DNA of 44,822 nucleotides, from assembly GCA_903859815.1 (NCBI GenBank), contig CAIOOA010000157.1, positions 1 through 44,822 of the forward strand. The letters are read 5' to 3'. The notes under the pieces were generated by a model. It made no database searches. It saw only the letters and a list, made by a program, of their open reading frames with translations, and was not told where the DNA came from. A program made the translations under genes and the position numbers. Below are positions 24,373-32,208 of the stretch, piece after piece (position 1 is the stretch's first letter; each line of letters starts with the position of its first letter). This stretch comes from an uncultured Methylococcaceae bacterium. Its GTDB lineage: Bacteria > Pseudomonadota > Gammaproteobacteria > Methylococcales > Methylococcaceae.

Positions 24373-27372
24373 ATGAAAAAAGCAATCAAAAACCTACTTA
24401 TTTCAACGCTTTCTGTTGCGCTGATTCTTATCTTGCTGTGGATTTTCAAAGATAGGCTTTTTTCATTTTGGGATTGGTTACGGGACCAGCCCGACAGTAA
24501 TATCACCAAGTTTAATGACAGGCTAAGTTCTGTAAAAGAAGTTGGGGCTATCATCCTTGGGGTCGCTGGTTTGATCTCATTCATTATCCTATGGCCTTGG
24601 AAAAAAGATCAGCAGACAGAAACCCCCAATTCAGTCGGCAACCCCGTAGCCCCAATTCTCCCCCAACGCGATCTCGCCAAGCTGTATTACCGCGCCTTGG
24701 ATGAGAAATGCCAAATGGTCAGGCTGGAGATCATTGCCCCCGAGTTGGCGGGGAAAAAGTTAAGCTTGTCCCTGTCTGACATTTATCAAGACCAGCATAT
24801 TCGGTTGGCTGACGAAGCCAAGGGGCAGGACCGATTGCCAGAGTCCAGCGAGTCAATTCCGCTGATGCAGGCGTTGGCTAAATTGAAAGGCAAGCGTCTG
24901 GTCATACGCGGCAAGGTGGGCGCGGGCAAGACCTGTTTCGTCAACTACCTGACCCATAGCATCATCCAAAGCCAACAATCGACAGCAGTGGAATTGCCGC
25001 CGAGTATGACAAACCGACCTGTGGTTCGGTTGTTGTTGCGTGAACTGGGTTCCCGGTTGTGCGGCGAGATTCAGCCGGGGTTGTTGTGGGAGTCCATTAA
25101 AGCGGATGTCAACCAAGCGATCATCCAAGACTTGAAGGGGCATGGTAACCCGGAATTGCAACCGGTCGAGTTTGGCGGTTTTTGGGAGTCATTCCGCAGT
25201 TCATTTGAGCAACAAGGCATCTTGTTGCTGGACGGTTTGGATGAGGTATCGGAAGCGGAACACCGCCGGGAAAACTTGCGCAAAGCGATTGCCGAGTTTG
25301 CCAAAAACGCCCAACAGGTGTTCATTATCATCACGGGCCGGCCTTACGCTTACGAAACCGACACGCAAAGATTGGCAGGGTTCCAGCAAGCCGATCTGGA
25401 ACCGATGACCGAAACCCAAATCCGCGAATTCATCCGCCATTGGTATCTTACTGCCGGTCAATTTAACAAATGGGACGATAAACAAGCAGAAAGCCGGGCG
25501 CAGGAACTGGCGGAACAAATTTTTGCGCGGCCTTATTTGCCGGAAATGGCTTCCACAGCGATGTTGTTGACCTTGTTCATCGGTTTGGACTATTCGGGCA
25601 TACGCTTGCCTTCTTCCCGTGCCAAGCTCTATGAATATGCGGTTGGCTTGCTGCTGCAACGGTGGACCCAAAACCTCTTGGATCATTTGGCCAGTTTGGA
25701 GGCTGCCGAACGTCACGGCATGGAGGTGTTAAAACTGAATTATGAGGACTTGTTCAGAGCCTTGAAAAAGCTGGCCTATCAAACCTACGATGGTTTGCAA
25801 CCCAAGCCGGGGCAGAGCGATACCCCTGTGCTGGATTTCAGCCATGAATTAGTCATTGGGCAACTGTGTACCGGACTGGACACTCATGCACGCGATTCAG
25901 AACATTTGCTGTATTTCCTGCAATACCGCAGTGCTTTGCTGGTTGCGGGCAATGGCGAGGACAATTTCCAGTTTGCCCACAAATCGTTCCATGAATATCT
26001 GGCGGCCAGCCATTTACTCGACCAGCCAAAGTGGAGGGAGAAGGTTCAAGTGCTGCTGCGCAACAACTTGGAATGGTGGCGGGAGGTGTTTTTGCTGTTG
26101 GTGAAGAAATATTCCGATGGTCAATACGGGGATGCGGTACTGTTCCTGCATCATCTATTGTTGGGTGAATATCCTCAAGACGGAACCCTGCCACAAACGC
26201 ACTCGCAACAGGTCTTGTTGTTGGCGGCGACGGCGGGTTTGGAACTGGCGGTACACACGCGGCAGGACGATGTGCTGTATCAAAAATTCCACCGTTTCCT
26301 GCAATCCCGTCTGGTTGTTTTGTTGCACAGTCCGCAACTGTCGATAGCCGAACGTGCCGAAGCAGGCCGATTGTTGGGCGAACTGGGCGACCCGCGCCCC
26401 GGCGTGGGATGCATGACCCGCAACGGCGAACGAGTGACTCGCAAACGAGGTGTAAAGGAGTATAACTTGCCGGATTTTGATTGGCAGGAAATCCCGGCCG
26501 CCACCTTTCACATGGGTACGGATGGCAGTCAAGGTTACCAAGATGAAAAACCGGCTCATGATGTGTTTGTGCCGCGTTTCTTCATGAGCCGCTATCCCGT
26601 CACTAATGCACAGTTCCGTTGTTTTATTCAGGCTGGCCTGTATGAGGATGAGGAATTCTGGCATGACAAACTGCCTAAAGCGGCAAGGCTATGGCTCAAA
26701 GGCTCGGCGAGCGATGAACAACTGCTGGCGACTATTCCAGAGTCGTCACGCGAGGACTATAAGCGCTGGTTGCAAGCCGACCAGACCCGTACCCAACCCC
26801 GTTATTGGGCGAACCAGCAGTGGAATTTGGACAATCACCCGGTGGTGGGGGTTTCATGGTTCGAGGCGTTGGCCTATTCTGTCTGGCTTAATGAAATCTT
26901 GGAGGAGATTCGCCCCAACGGGCAAACCGAAGGTTTTTGCCTTCGTCTGCCCACTGAAGCGGAATGGGAATATGCCGCCCGTGGCACGGCGGGTTATGAA
27001 TATGCATGGGGCAACGAACCACCCGATGCCAGCAAGGGCAATTATGCTGACACGGGCTTGAAACGAACCTGTGCCGTGGGGCTATTTCCACCTGATGTGG
27101 CATATGGTTTGCATGAGATGAGTGGCAATGTGTGGGAATGGACTTTGAGTCGATGGGGAAAAGACTTTAATCGGTCTGATTTTACCTACGAACAGTGGCA
27201 AGGGCAGGAAAATGAACGTAATCTAGTCGAGCCAGTGGAGTTTCGAGTCTCTCGCGGCGGTTCCTGGTACGTTCGGGCGGACCTCCTTCGCTGTGCGGTC
27301 CGCGGCTGGGACCATCCTGTCATTCGGGACGTCATTCTAGGGTTTCGGGTTGTCTTGGGTTCTCCCTGGTGA
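24373..27372 (+). CDS. Membrane-anchored NACHT NTPase with C-terminal FGE domain; DGR target
   Basis: The protein has 999 residues from the ATG at 24373; the frame extends to a TTG at 24358, and neither has a good ribosome binding site. Two N-terminal helices (LISTLSVALILILLWIF and VGAIILGVAGLISFIILWPW) anchor it. A NACHT NTPase follows, with Walker A GKVGAGKT (180-187) and Walker B LLLDGLDEVSE (from 284). FAHKSFHEYLAA marks the winged-helix end of the NACHT module. An alpha-helical linker leads to an FGE-sulfatase/C-type-lectin-like domain (from about residue 700: IPAATFHMGTDG, RLPTEAEWEYAARG, MSGNVWEWT). The last 38 residues are the DGR variable region, where 14 residues differ from the template-encoded ones. 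The layout suggests a signalling STAND receptor with a diversifiable ligand-binding tip. Confidence 0.9.
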   Translation: MKKAIKNLLISTLSVALILILLWIFKDRLFSFWDWLRDQPDSNITKFNDRLSSVKEVGAIILGVAGLISFIILWPWKKDQQTETPNSVGNPVAPILPQRDLAKLYYRALDEKCQMVRLEIIAPELAGKKLSLSLSDIYQDQHIRLADEAKGQDRLPESSESIPLMQALAKLKGKRLVIRGKVGAGKTCFVNYLTHSIIQSQQSTAVELPPSMTNRPVVRLLLRELGSRLCGEIQPGLLWESIKADVNQAIIQDLKGHGNPELQPVEFGGFWESFRSSFEQQGILLLDGLDEVSEAEHRRENLRKAIAEFAKNAQQVFIIITGRPYAYETDTQRLAGFQQADLEPMTETQIREFIRHWYLTAGQFNKWDDKQAESRAQELAEQIFARPYLPEMASTAMLLTLFIGLDYSGIRLPSSRAKLYEYAVGLLLQRWTQNLLDHLASLEAAERHGMEVLKLNYEDLFRALKKLAYQTYDGLQPKPGQSDTPVLDFSHELVIGQLCTGLDTHARDSEHLLYFLQYRSALLVAGNGEDNFQFAHKSFHEYLAASHLLDQPKWREKVQVLLRNNLEWWREVFLLLVKKYSDGQYGDAVLFLHHLLLGEYPQDGTLPQTHSQQVLLLAATAGLELAVHTRQDDVLYQKFHRFLQSRLVVLLHSPQLSIAERAEAGRLLGELGDPRPGVGCMTRNGERVTRKRGVKEYNLPDFDWQEIPAATFHMGTDGSQGYQDEKPAHDVFVPRFFMSRYPVTNAQFRCFIQAGLYEDEEFWHDKLPKAARLWLKGSASDEQLLATIPESSREDYKRWLQADQTRTQPRYWANQQWNLDNHPVVGVSWFEALAYSVWLNEILEEIRPNGQTEGFCLRLPTEAEWEYAARGTAGYEYAWGNEPPDASKGNYADTGLKRTCAVGLFPPDVAYGLHEMSGNVWEWTLSRWGKDFNRSDFTYEQWQGQENERNLVEPVEFRVSRGGSWYVRADLLRCAVRGWDHPVIRDVILGFRVVLGSPW
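27251..27365 (+). other. DGR variable region (VR)
   Basis: This is the variable copy of the repeat at 23733-23847. Changes include AAC to TAC, AAT to GTT, CAA to CGG and AAC to GGC. The only change not at a template adenine is C to A at VR position 72 (27322). It codes for the segment from RGGSWYVRADLL to [10 protein letters not shown]. The last 30 bp are unchanged. The stop codon lies just beyond, at 27370. Confidence 0.9.
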
Positions 27373-27440
27373 TTTCTGAATTCTGTCTTCTGATTTCTGG
27401 TTCCTGCTTTGCTGTTTTCTGCTCTTGCTTTTGCTTTTTG
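27371..27440 (+). repeat. Degenerate TTCTG tandem tract
   Basis: The plus strand carries five exact TTCTG units plus degenerate ones (TTCCTG, TTTGCTG) at 7-8 nt spacing. The tract is strongly pyrimidine-rich and lies between the VR and the RT remnant. Confidence 0.55.
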
Positions 27441-27443
27441 GAA

Positions 27444-27469
27444 ACCGCGTAGCGGTCGCGATTTTTTTT
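27444..27469 (+). terminator. Short hairpin with T-run before the RT remnant
   Basis: ACCGC-gta-GCGGT (27444-27456) is followed by CGCG and eight T. It could be a weak terminator of the target gene or the hairpin often found 3' of DGR variable regions. It is about 80 nt from the VR, farther than usual for the latter. Confidence 0.4.
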
Positions 27470-27709
27470 ATGGCTAAATCATTCGATAATTTATATCCGC
27501 AATTGACCGAATTCGGCAATTTGCACCTTGCATGGCGCAAAGCGTCTAGGGGCAAGCGCGGCAAACCTGCCGCCGCCAGCTTCGAGTATAATTTGACCGA
27601 TGAATTGATCCATGATTTGGAGTTGATGGACAGCCGCCGCTACGAACATGCCAGCCGCCAGCTTGAGGAATTAGGCCGTTTGTTGGGGGCTTGGATAAAA
27701 TCTACCTAG
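27470..27709 (+). pseudogene. In-frame RT N-terminus / Avd C-terminus fusion, DGR remnant
   Basis: This 79-codon ORF begins at an ATG directly after a T-run. Residues 1-52 match the start of DGR reverse transcriptases, where the family has NL..QIT...NL..AYRK.S.GKR; here it reads NLYPQLTEFGNLHLAWRKAS, then RGKRGKP and FEYNLTDEL. From MDSRRYEHASRQLEELGRLL to the end (GAWIKST) it matches the last helix of the Avd accessory protein (E.GRILGSWI in the Bordetella phage protein). All RT catalytic motifs, including the YxDD box, are missing. The simplest reading is one in-frame deletion spanning the rest of RT and most of Avd. Both matches are by memory of the families. Confidence 0.75.
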
Positions 27710-27738
27710 ACAAAAAAACCGATTTCGTTTTTTGGTAG

Positions 27739-27767
27739 TTGATAATTATTCTCATCTGTGCTACGAT
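27739..27767 (+). promoter_or_regulatory. bfd promoter with overlapping Fur box
   Basis: TTGATA (27739-27744), a 17-nt spacer and TACGAT (27762-27767) form a promoter. TGATAAT-t-ATTCTCA (27740-27754) fits the 7-1-7 Fur consensus with one mismatch in the inverted half. It overlaps the -35 and spacer, as expected for repression by iron-loaded Fur. Confidence 0.75.
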
Positions 27768-27804
27768 GATCTTAAGTTCAACTCCGTTAAAGGTGCGAAA
27801 TCCT

Positions 27805-28011
27805 ATGTACGTCTGCATCTGCAAAAATGTGACTGACCGGCAAATTCGTCAAGCAGTCTACCAACAGGATGTGAGCAATATCCGCGAGCTTAGGTCGTGC
27901 CTTGGCGCCTGTGACCAATGCGGGAAGTGTGCAAGGGACGCAAAGGACATTATCCGTGAAGCCGCGTCTGAAAGGATGATGATGGAAACTCATGCGGCGA
28001 TGGCTTCTTAA
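27805..28011 (+). CDS. bfd: Bacterioferritin-associated ferredoxin
   Basis: This 68-residue BFD-like [2Fe-2S] protein has ligands Cys4 and Cys6 in MYVCICKNVTD and the later pair in GACDQCGKC. Bfd reduces bacterioferritin cores and releases iron under iron limitation. The ATG at 27805 was chosen because the longer frame adds 22 residues not found in the family and would begin inside the promoter. AAAGGTG lies about 10 nt upstream. A Fur box covers the promoter. The C-tail (RMMMETHAAMAS) extends beyond the minimal domain. Confidence 0.92.
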   Translation: MYVCICKNVTDRQIRQAVYQQDVSNIRELRSCLGACDQCGKCARDAKDIIREAASERMMMETHAAMAS

Positions 28012-28031
28012 ACCCGCCACTGACAAACACA

Positions 28032-28059
28032 AAAAAATGCGCCCAAAGGCGCATTTTTT
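28032..28059. terminator. Bidirectional terminator between bfd and the porin gene
   Basis: AAAAAATGCGCC pairs with GGCGCATTTTTT around CAAA. The stem is flanked by A and T runs, so it works in both directions. Confidence 0.85.
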
Positions 28060-28063
28060 ATAA

Positions 28064-28089
28064 TAAAAAAACGGGACTTCCTTATCCCG
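28064..28089 (-). terminator. Terminator of the porin gene
   Basis: CGGGA and TCCCG (28072-28089) form a stem with an 8-nt loop, followed on the minus strand by a T-run (28071-28064). Confidence 0.65.
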
Positions 28090-28104
28090 CCACCCAACAC
28101 AAAC

Positions 28105-29532
28105 TTAGAAAACAATCACCGCGTCAGCCGAGAACAAGAATTGGGCATCTTTTTCGTTGCCGAAGGGCTTGTATCTATCGCCGGTTTTGATGTTACCAGC
28201 ACCCACCACATCAGCGTCCACCCAGTCATAGCGGATATTGGGACGTAAGGTAATCCATTTGACGGGCTTATAGTTTAGCCCGGCAGTGAATCCATACCAG
28301 CTTGCCGCGTTACACGTCGCCAAAAAGCTGGCGGCGGAACTGACGGGAACATTGTCTGGCCCTGCCGCATTGGTGGCTGCCGAAACGCGCCCCGGTGTAC
28401 ATACCCTAAAGCCATTGTTGTCGCGGAACCATTCGGCCCTCATGCCAACGCCTAGCTTGTCGGTAATGTCATACATTAAATAGGAATTGATGCCGTACCA
28501 AGTGGCATCGACATTTTCCCCGTTAATCAATACGCCATTGGCAAAACCATGGTCATGTTGTACGACCATGTGCAAGTCATCCAAGATGTTATGCTTGAAG
28601 ACCATGCTATACATAGCCCAAGCTTGGGAATGACGCTCGGAGACACCGCCATAGGTTCCTGTGAGATTGAAGGAAGTCGCCTTGTCTTCGGTGTTCCAGG
28701 TGCCACCGAGCAAACCCGACCAGTTGCCTAGTTGCTGATCCCATCCACCATCCCAGCCACCTGTGGCACTACCCGTCAATAATCCTGCAACGGTTGACCA
28801 GTTTTTGTCAAATGTGTAGTTTGCCAGTAACCCAGTGTGTGTGAAGGGTTCGCCATATTGCATGGTGTAGGCATGGGTATAGAAGAAGTTATCTGGTGAA
28901 GTGACCACTTCATAGCCAATCGGTGTATAGAAGTGACCCGCTTTGAGGTTCAACCCATTGCCAATCGGAACATAAGCTTCCAAGTATAACTGTGGCAGTG
29001 CGATGTCATAGAATCGGCTGGTGCTTCTCAATAGATTCAAGTCCCAATGGTTACGTGTCAATGCCGTGCCGTCGTTTACGTCGTAGGCTGGCACACCATA
29101 AGCTTGGGTAAAGATGGAGTCGGAACCCCACATGAAATCAAAGCGTCCGCCGAAATCCCATGAATCCCCTTCAGTCGCCACCGCCCTTTGCAGGAAGAAG
29201 TAAAGCTGGTTAAGTTGCAATTCTGCGGAACGGTCGCCAAACGTCACCGGGCCATTGAAGCCGTTGCCAGGGTTGCCAGCATTGTAGGTGACCCCCGTTT
29301 GCAACCAGCCGCCGAACGTCAACCCCGCTTTCTTCATAAACTCCAAGTTATTGGGGTTGATCTTTGCCGCTTGCAGCGCTCCGCCAGTCACTTCGGTGGG
29401 TTCGACCTCTGGCACTGTTTCGCTGGCGGGTATTGGCTCGGCTGCGATTGCGCTGTCAGCCAATAGAGCCAGACATAGACCGAGGGTGAGAGGGCGAAGC
29501 CTGCAACGGCTCATTAAATAATTATAGTTCAT
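28105..29532 (-). CDS. Outer-membrane beta-barrel porin, BBP2/OmpL-like
   Basis: This 475-residue protein has a signal peptide (LTLGLCLALLADSAIAAE) and a Glu/Pro/Thr-rich linker. A barrel follows, made of alternating aromatic strands: LTFGGWLQTGVTYNAGN, LNQLYFFLQRAV, WDFGGRFDFMWGSD, PQLYLEAYVPIGNGLNLKAG and ITLRPNIRYDWVDADV. It ends in Phe (ADAVIVF), as outer-membrane barrels do. The pattern fits the beta-barrel porin-2 family. Its substrate is not evident. A second Met at residue 7 would shorten the signal peptide to a more usual length. Confidence 0.85.
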   Translation of the reverse strand: MNYNYLMSRCRLRPLTLGLCLALLADSAIAAEPIPASETVPEVEPTEVTGGALQAAKINPNNLEFMKKAGLTFGGWLQTGVTYNAGNPGNGFNGPVTFGDRSAELQLNQLYFFLQRAVATEGDSWDFGGRFDFMWGSDSIFTQAYGVPAYDVNDGTALTRNHWDLNLLRSTSRFYDIALPQLYLEAYVPIGNGLNLKAGHFYTPIGYEVVTSPDNFFYTHAYTMQYGEPFTHTGLLANYTFDKNWSTVAGLLTGSATGGWDGGWDQQLGNWSGLLGGTWNTEDKATSFNLTGTYGGVSERHSQAWAMYSMVFKHNILDDLHMVVQHDHGFANGVLINGENVDATWYGINSYLMYDITDKLGVGMRAEWFRDNNGFRVCTPGRVSAATNAAGPDNVPVSSAASFLATCNAASWYGFTAGLNYKPVKWITLRPNIRYDWVDADVVGAGNIKTGDRYKPFGNEKDAQFLFSADAVIVF

Positions 29533-29867
29533 GGGAATTTCTCTTTAGGTTAAGATTTAGGCCAGAAGCCTTTGTAAAATATAGTGCAATCGACATGCCA
29601 TTTAGCTTTTCTCCAAATTTTCATAATCTTATGGTGTGGTTTAAATACACCAGGATGCTCCAAGTATGTGCGTTTTGAAAGGAATTGCCCAAAAATAGAG
29701 CGAATATTTATTGCGTAGACACAACACTCGCTGTTAATTTACAACAATACTGAAGTTAATGCGACTAAGTGTTGTAAAAAATATAATTTATTGCAGAAGC
29801 TATTTCCAGCGGGACAAGAACGGGTTTTTCTTATAAAGTGATCATATTTCCAACCACGGAGTTAAAC
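29533..29867. promoter_or_regulatory. Divergent intergenic region between porin and gnd
   Basis: This AT-rich gap of 335 nt must contain both promoters. An 8-bp inverted repeat, ACAACACT (29721-29728) and AGTGTTGT (29768-29775), could be an operator. I could not assign -35/-10 pairs with confidence, and no ORF is credible. Confidence 0.4.
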
Positions 29868-31379
29868 ATGAATAGTCAACAAGCTGATATCGGAATGATT
29901 GGCCTTGCCGTCATGGGCCAAAACCTAGCACTGAACATCGCCGACCATGGCTATACGATTGCCGTTTACAATCGACATGCCGAGAAAATGAAGGATTTCA
30001 TCAGTCAATGCGAGAAAAACGAGCCTTCCAGTTCCAGGCTCTTGGGTGCGGAAACCTTGGAAGAGTTGGCTGGCAAATTGAAACGCCCACGTAAAATCAT
30101 TTTGCTAGTCAAAGCGGGCGAAGCCACCGATAAAACCATTGATAGCTTGCTCCCTTATTTGGAAGCGGGTGATATTGTCATCGATGGTGGCAATGCCAAT
30201 TGGATGGATACTATTCGCAGGGAAAAGGATCTGAACGCCAAAGGTTTGCGGTTCATTGGTTCCGGTGTCTCCGGGGGTGAAACTGGCGCACGTTTTGGGC
30301 CTTCGCTGATGCCGGGGGGCAGCGCGGAAGCTTGGGCCGAACTGGCTCCGATTTGGAACGCGGTGGCTGCCAAGGTTGACGCGCAAACAGGTGTTCCGTT
30401 ACCCGGTGCAGCCCCCGGCAAGCCGGTGGAAGGCGGTGTGCCTTGCACTGCGCACATCGGACCCAATGGCGCGGGCCATTATGTCAAAATGGTGCATAAC
30501 GGGATTGAATACATTGACATGCAATTGATTTGCGAGGCTTACTGGCTGCTGAAAAATTTATTGGGCCTTGAATCCGATGCCATAGGCAAAGTCTTCCAAG
30601 CTTGGAATCAGGGCGAATTGTCTAGCTATTTGATTGAAATCACCGGCGATATTCTTCTACAGCCCGATCCAGCCGGGGAAGGCTACTTTGTCGATAAAGT
30701 GCTAGATACCGCAGGCCAAAAGGGAACCGGTTTATGGACAGCCACGAGTGCATTGGAGTTGGGTGTCCCCGCCAATTCCATCGCCGAAGCGGTTTTCGCC
30801 CGGTGCTTGTCTGCATTGAAGGATGAGCGGGTCGAAGCCTCCAAAGTATTGCAAGGCCCGGAAGCCAAGATGGAAAAAGACCAAGCTAGGTTGGTGGCGG
30901 CGATTCGGGATGCACTTTATAGCTCGAAGATTTGCGCCTATGCCCAAGGCTTCCAATTGATGGCCGAGGCACAAAAGGTCTATGGCTGGAGTTTGGATTT
31001 CGGCACTTTGGCGCAAATTTGGCGCGGCGGGTGCATTATCCGAGCCAAATTCTTGCAGAAGATCACCGATGCTTATGCAATTGATCCGAATCTGAAGAAC
31101 CTCATGCTGGACCCCTACTTCCGCGATGCCTTGCATAGCGGCCAAAACCATTGGCGCGAGGTCGTCTCCTTGGCTGTGCTAAACGGCATCCCCACGCCAG
31201 CCTTTTCGTCTGCCTTGGCTTATTTTGATGGCTATCGTTCAGCCCGTTTGCCTGCCAATTTATTGCAGGCGCAGCGCGACTATTTTGGTGCGCATACGTA
31301 TGAACGCATCGACCAGCCGAGAGGTCAGTTCTTCCATCTGGATTGGCCGGCTGAAAATAGGCCGCAGTTGAAGGCTTGA
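29868..31379 (+). CDS. gnd: 6-phosphogluconate dehydrogenase, decarboxylating
   Basis: The protein has 503 residues from the ATG at 29868, which has GGAG 8 nt upstream; the frame extends further but lacks a site. It oxidises and decarboxylates 6-phosphogluconate to ribulose 5-phosphate. That product is the formaldehyde acceptor precursor when the ribulose monophosphate cycle runs. The Rossmann motif is [19 protein letters not shown]. The substrate motifs are [27 protein letters not shown] and [12 protein letters not shown], with the catalytic Lys in the last. A Pro/Gly-rich insert ([18 protein letters not shown]) precedes that motif and makes the protein longer than the 470 residues of the E. 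coli enzyme. Confidence 0.95.
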   Translation: MNSQQADIGMIGLAVMGQNLALNIADHGYTIAVYNRHAEKMKDFISQCEKNEPSSSRLLGAETLEELAGKLKRPRKIILLVKAGEATDKTIDSLLPYLEAGDIVIDGGNANWMDTIRREKDLNAKGLRFIGSGVSGGETGARFGPSLMPGGSAEAWAELAPIWNAVAAKVDAQTGVPLPGAAPGKPVEGGVPCTAHIGPNGAGHYVKMVHNGIEYIDMQLICEAYWLLKNLLGLESDAIGKVFQAWNQGELSSYLIEITGDILLQPDPAGEGYFVDKVLDTAGQKGTGLWTATSALELGVPANSIAEAVFARCLSALKDERVEASKVLQGPEAKMEKDQARLVAAIRDALYSSKICAYAQGFQLMAEAQKVYGWSLDFGTLAQIWRGGCIIRAKFLQKITDAYAIDPNLKNLMLDPYFRDALHSGQNHWREVVSLAVLNGIPTPAFSSALAYFDGYRSARLPANLLQAQRDYFGAHTYERIDQPRGQFFHLDWPAENRPQLKA

Positions 31380-31387
31380 GTCTATTT

Positions 31388-31415
31388 GGGGGCGGGTTTT
31401 GAACCCGCCCCTACG
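31388..31415. repeat. GTAG-head REP-like palindrome, also a possible terminator
   Basis: GGGGGCGGGTT and AACCCGCCCC form a stem; on the minus strand the element starts GTAGGGGCGGG. It lies between the converging gnd and M50B-like genes and contains the stop codon of the latter (31411-31413). Confidence 0.6.
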
Positions 31416-32148
31416 AACGATTTTTCAAGACTGCTTTCAAACACATGCCAATAATCCATAGAGAAATCAATCCCCAACCCAATGCCCATGCCACACTGGG
31501 AATGCCTGTGAGTTCGGCGAGATTTTGTGCGTCGCTATGGGCGGTCGTGTAAACCGAAAGTGAAAGCACGGTTTTAATATCGCCCAGCCCATTGAAAATG
31601 CATTCAAGCGCCAAGAAGTTGGCGACGAAGTCTGCATTGGCTTGGCTTTTGGCTTTGGAAACCCACCAAAGGCAGAGAGCGATCAATAATCCGGTCACGA
31701 TGGTGAAAAATTTCATCCCGAGGTTAATGCCAAAACCATTGCCAAAGAAAGCGGCAAACCAGTCTTTGACGAATACCGTGAAGAAAAAAACCAGAAATAG
31801 GATGAGGAGTGCGGAGAATTGCAAAATCTTGCGGCTATTGGCCTGACCGTTGGCAAGCCATAAGGCTGCCGTGCCATAGGCGGTGGCCGAGAGGTAGCCA
31901 GCATTCGCAATCAAGATGCCCGAAAAAGTGCTATTCGGGGCTGTGATGGTGAGACCGCTGGTGTCTGTGGCGATAGCCATGCTGAATACTTGGCTACCGG
32001 TCAGTAATGCCATGACGACATGCCCGCCTTCATGGATAAAAGTGACAAACAAGGAGAACGGGTAAACGATGAGTCGCCCGAAGGGAAGCAACCAGCTAAG
32101 CAAAGCAGCAATCAGGGCAAAGTATAACGGGGTCTTGGTGGTTTTCAT
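31411..32148 (-). CDS. M50B-like membrane metallopeptidase
   Basis: This 245-residue integral membrane protein has about six helices. FVTFIHEGGHVVMALLTGS carries HEGGH, the zinc-binding HExxH of M50 peptidases, inside the first membrane region. The later part (LECIFNGLGDIKTVLSLS) is where the third metal ligand, an Asp, would sit. This matches the M50B-like family of poorly studied bacterial and plant proteins. The substrate is unknown. It is divergent from pbpC with 60 nt between starts. Its TAG stop is supplied by a REP-like repeat. Confidence 0.8.
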   Translation of the reverse strand: MKTTKTPLYFALIAALLSWLLPFGRLIVYPFSLFVTFIHEGGHVVMALLTGSQVFSMAIATDTSGLTITAPNSTFSGILIANAGYLSATAYGTAALWLANGQANSRKILQFSALLILFLVFFFTVFVKDWFAAFFGNGFGINLGMKFFTIVTGLLIALCLWWVSKAKSQANADFVANFLALECIFNGLGDIKTVLSLSVYTTAHSDAQNLAELTGIPSVAWALGWGLISLWIIGMCLKAVLKNRS

Positions 32149-32208
32149 TTAAATAAGGATAATCCAATCTCGGTTCCCAGTCATCCAAATGTCCAATAAG
32201 TAAGGGCG

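Noticed and set aside
27739-27804. Longer start for bfd
   Set aside because: It would place translation within the promoter and Fur box and add residues not found in the family.
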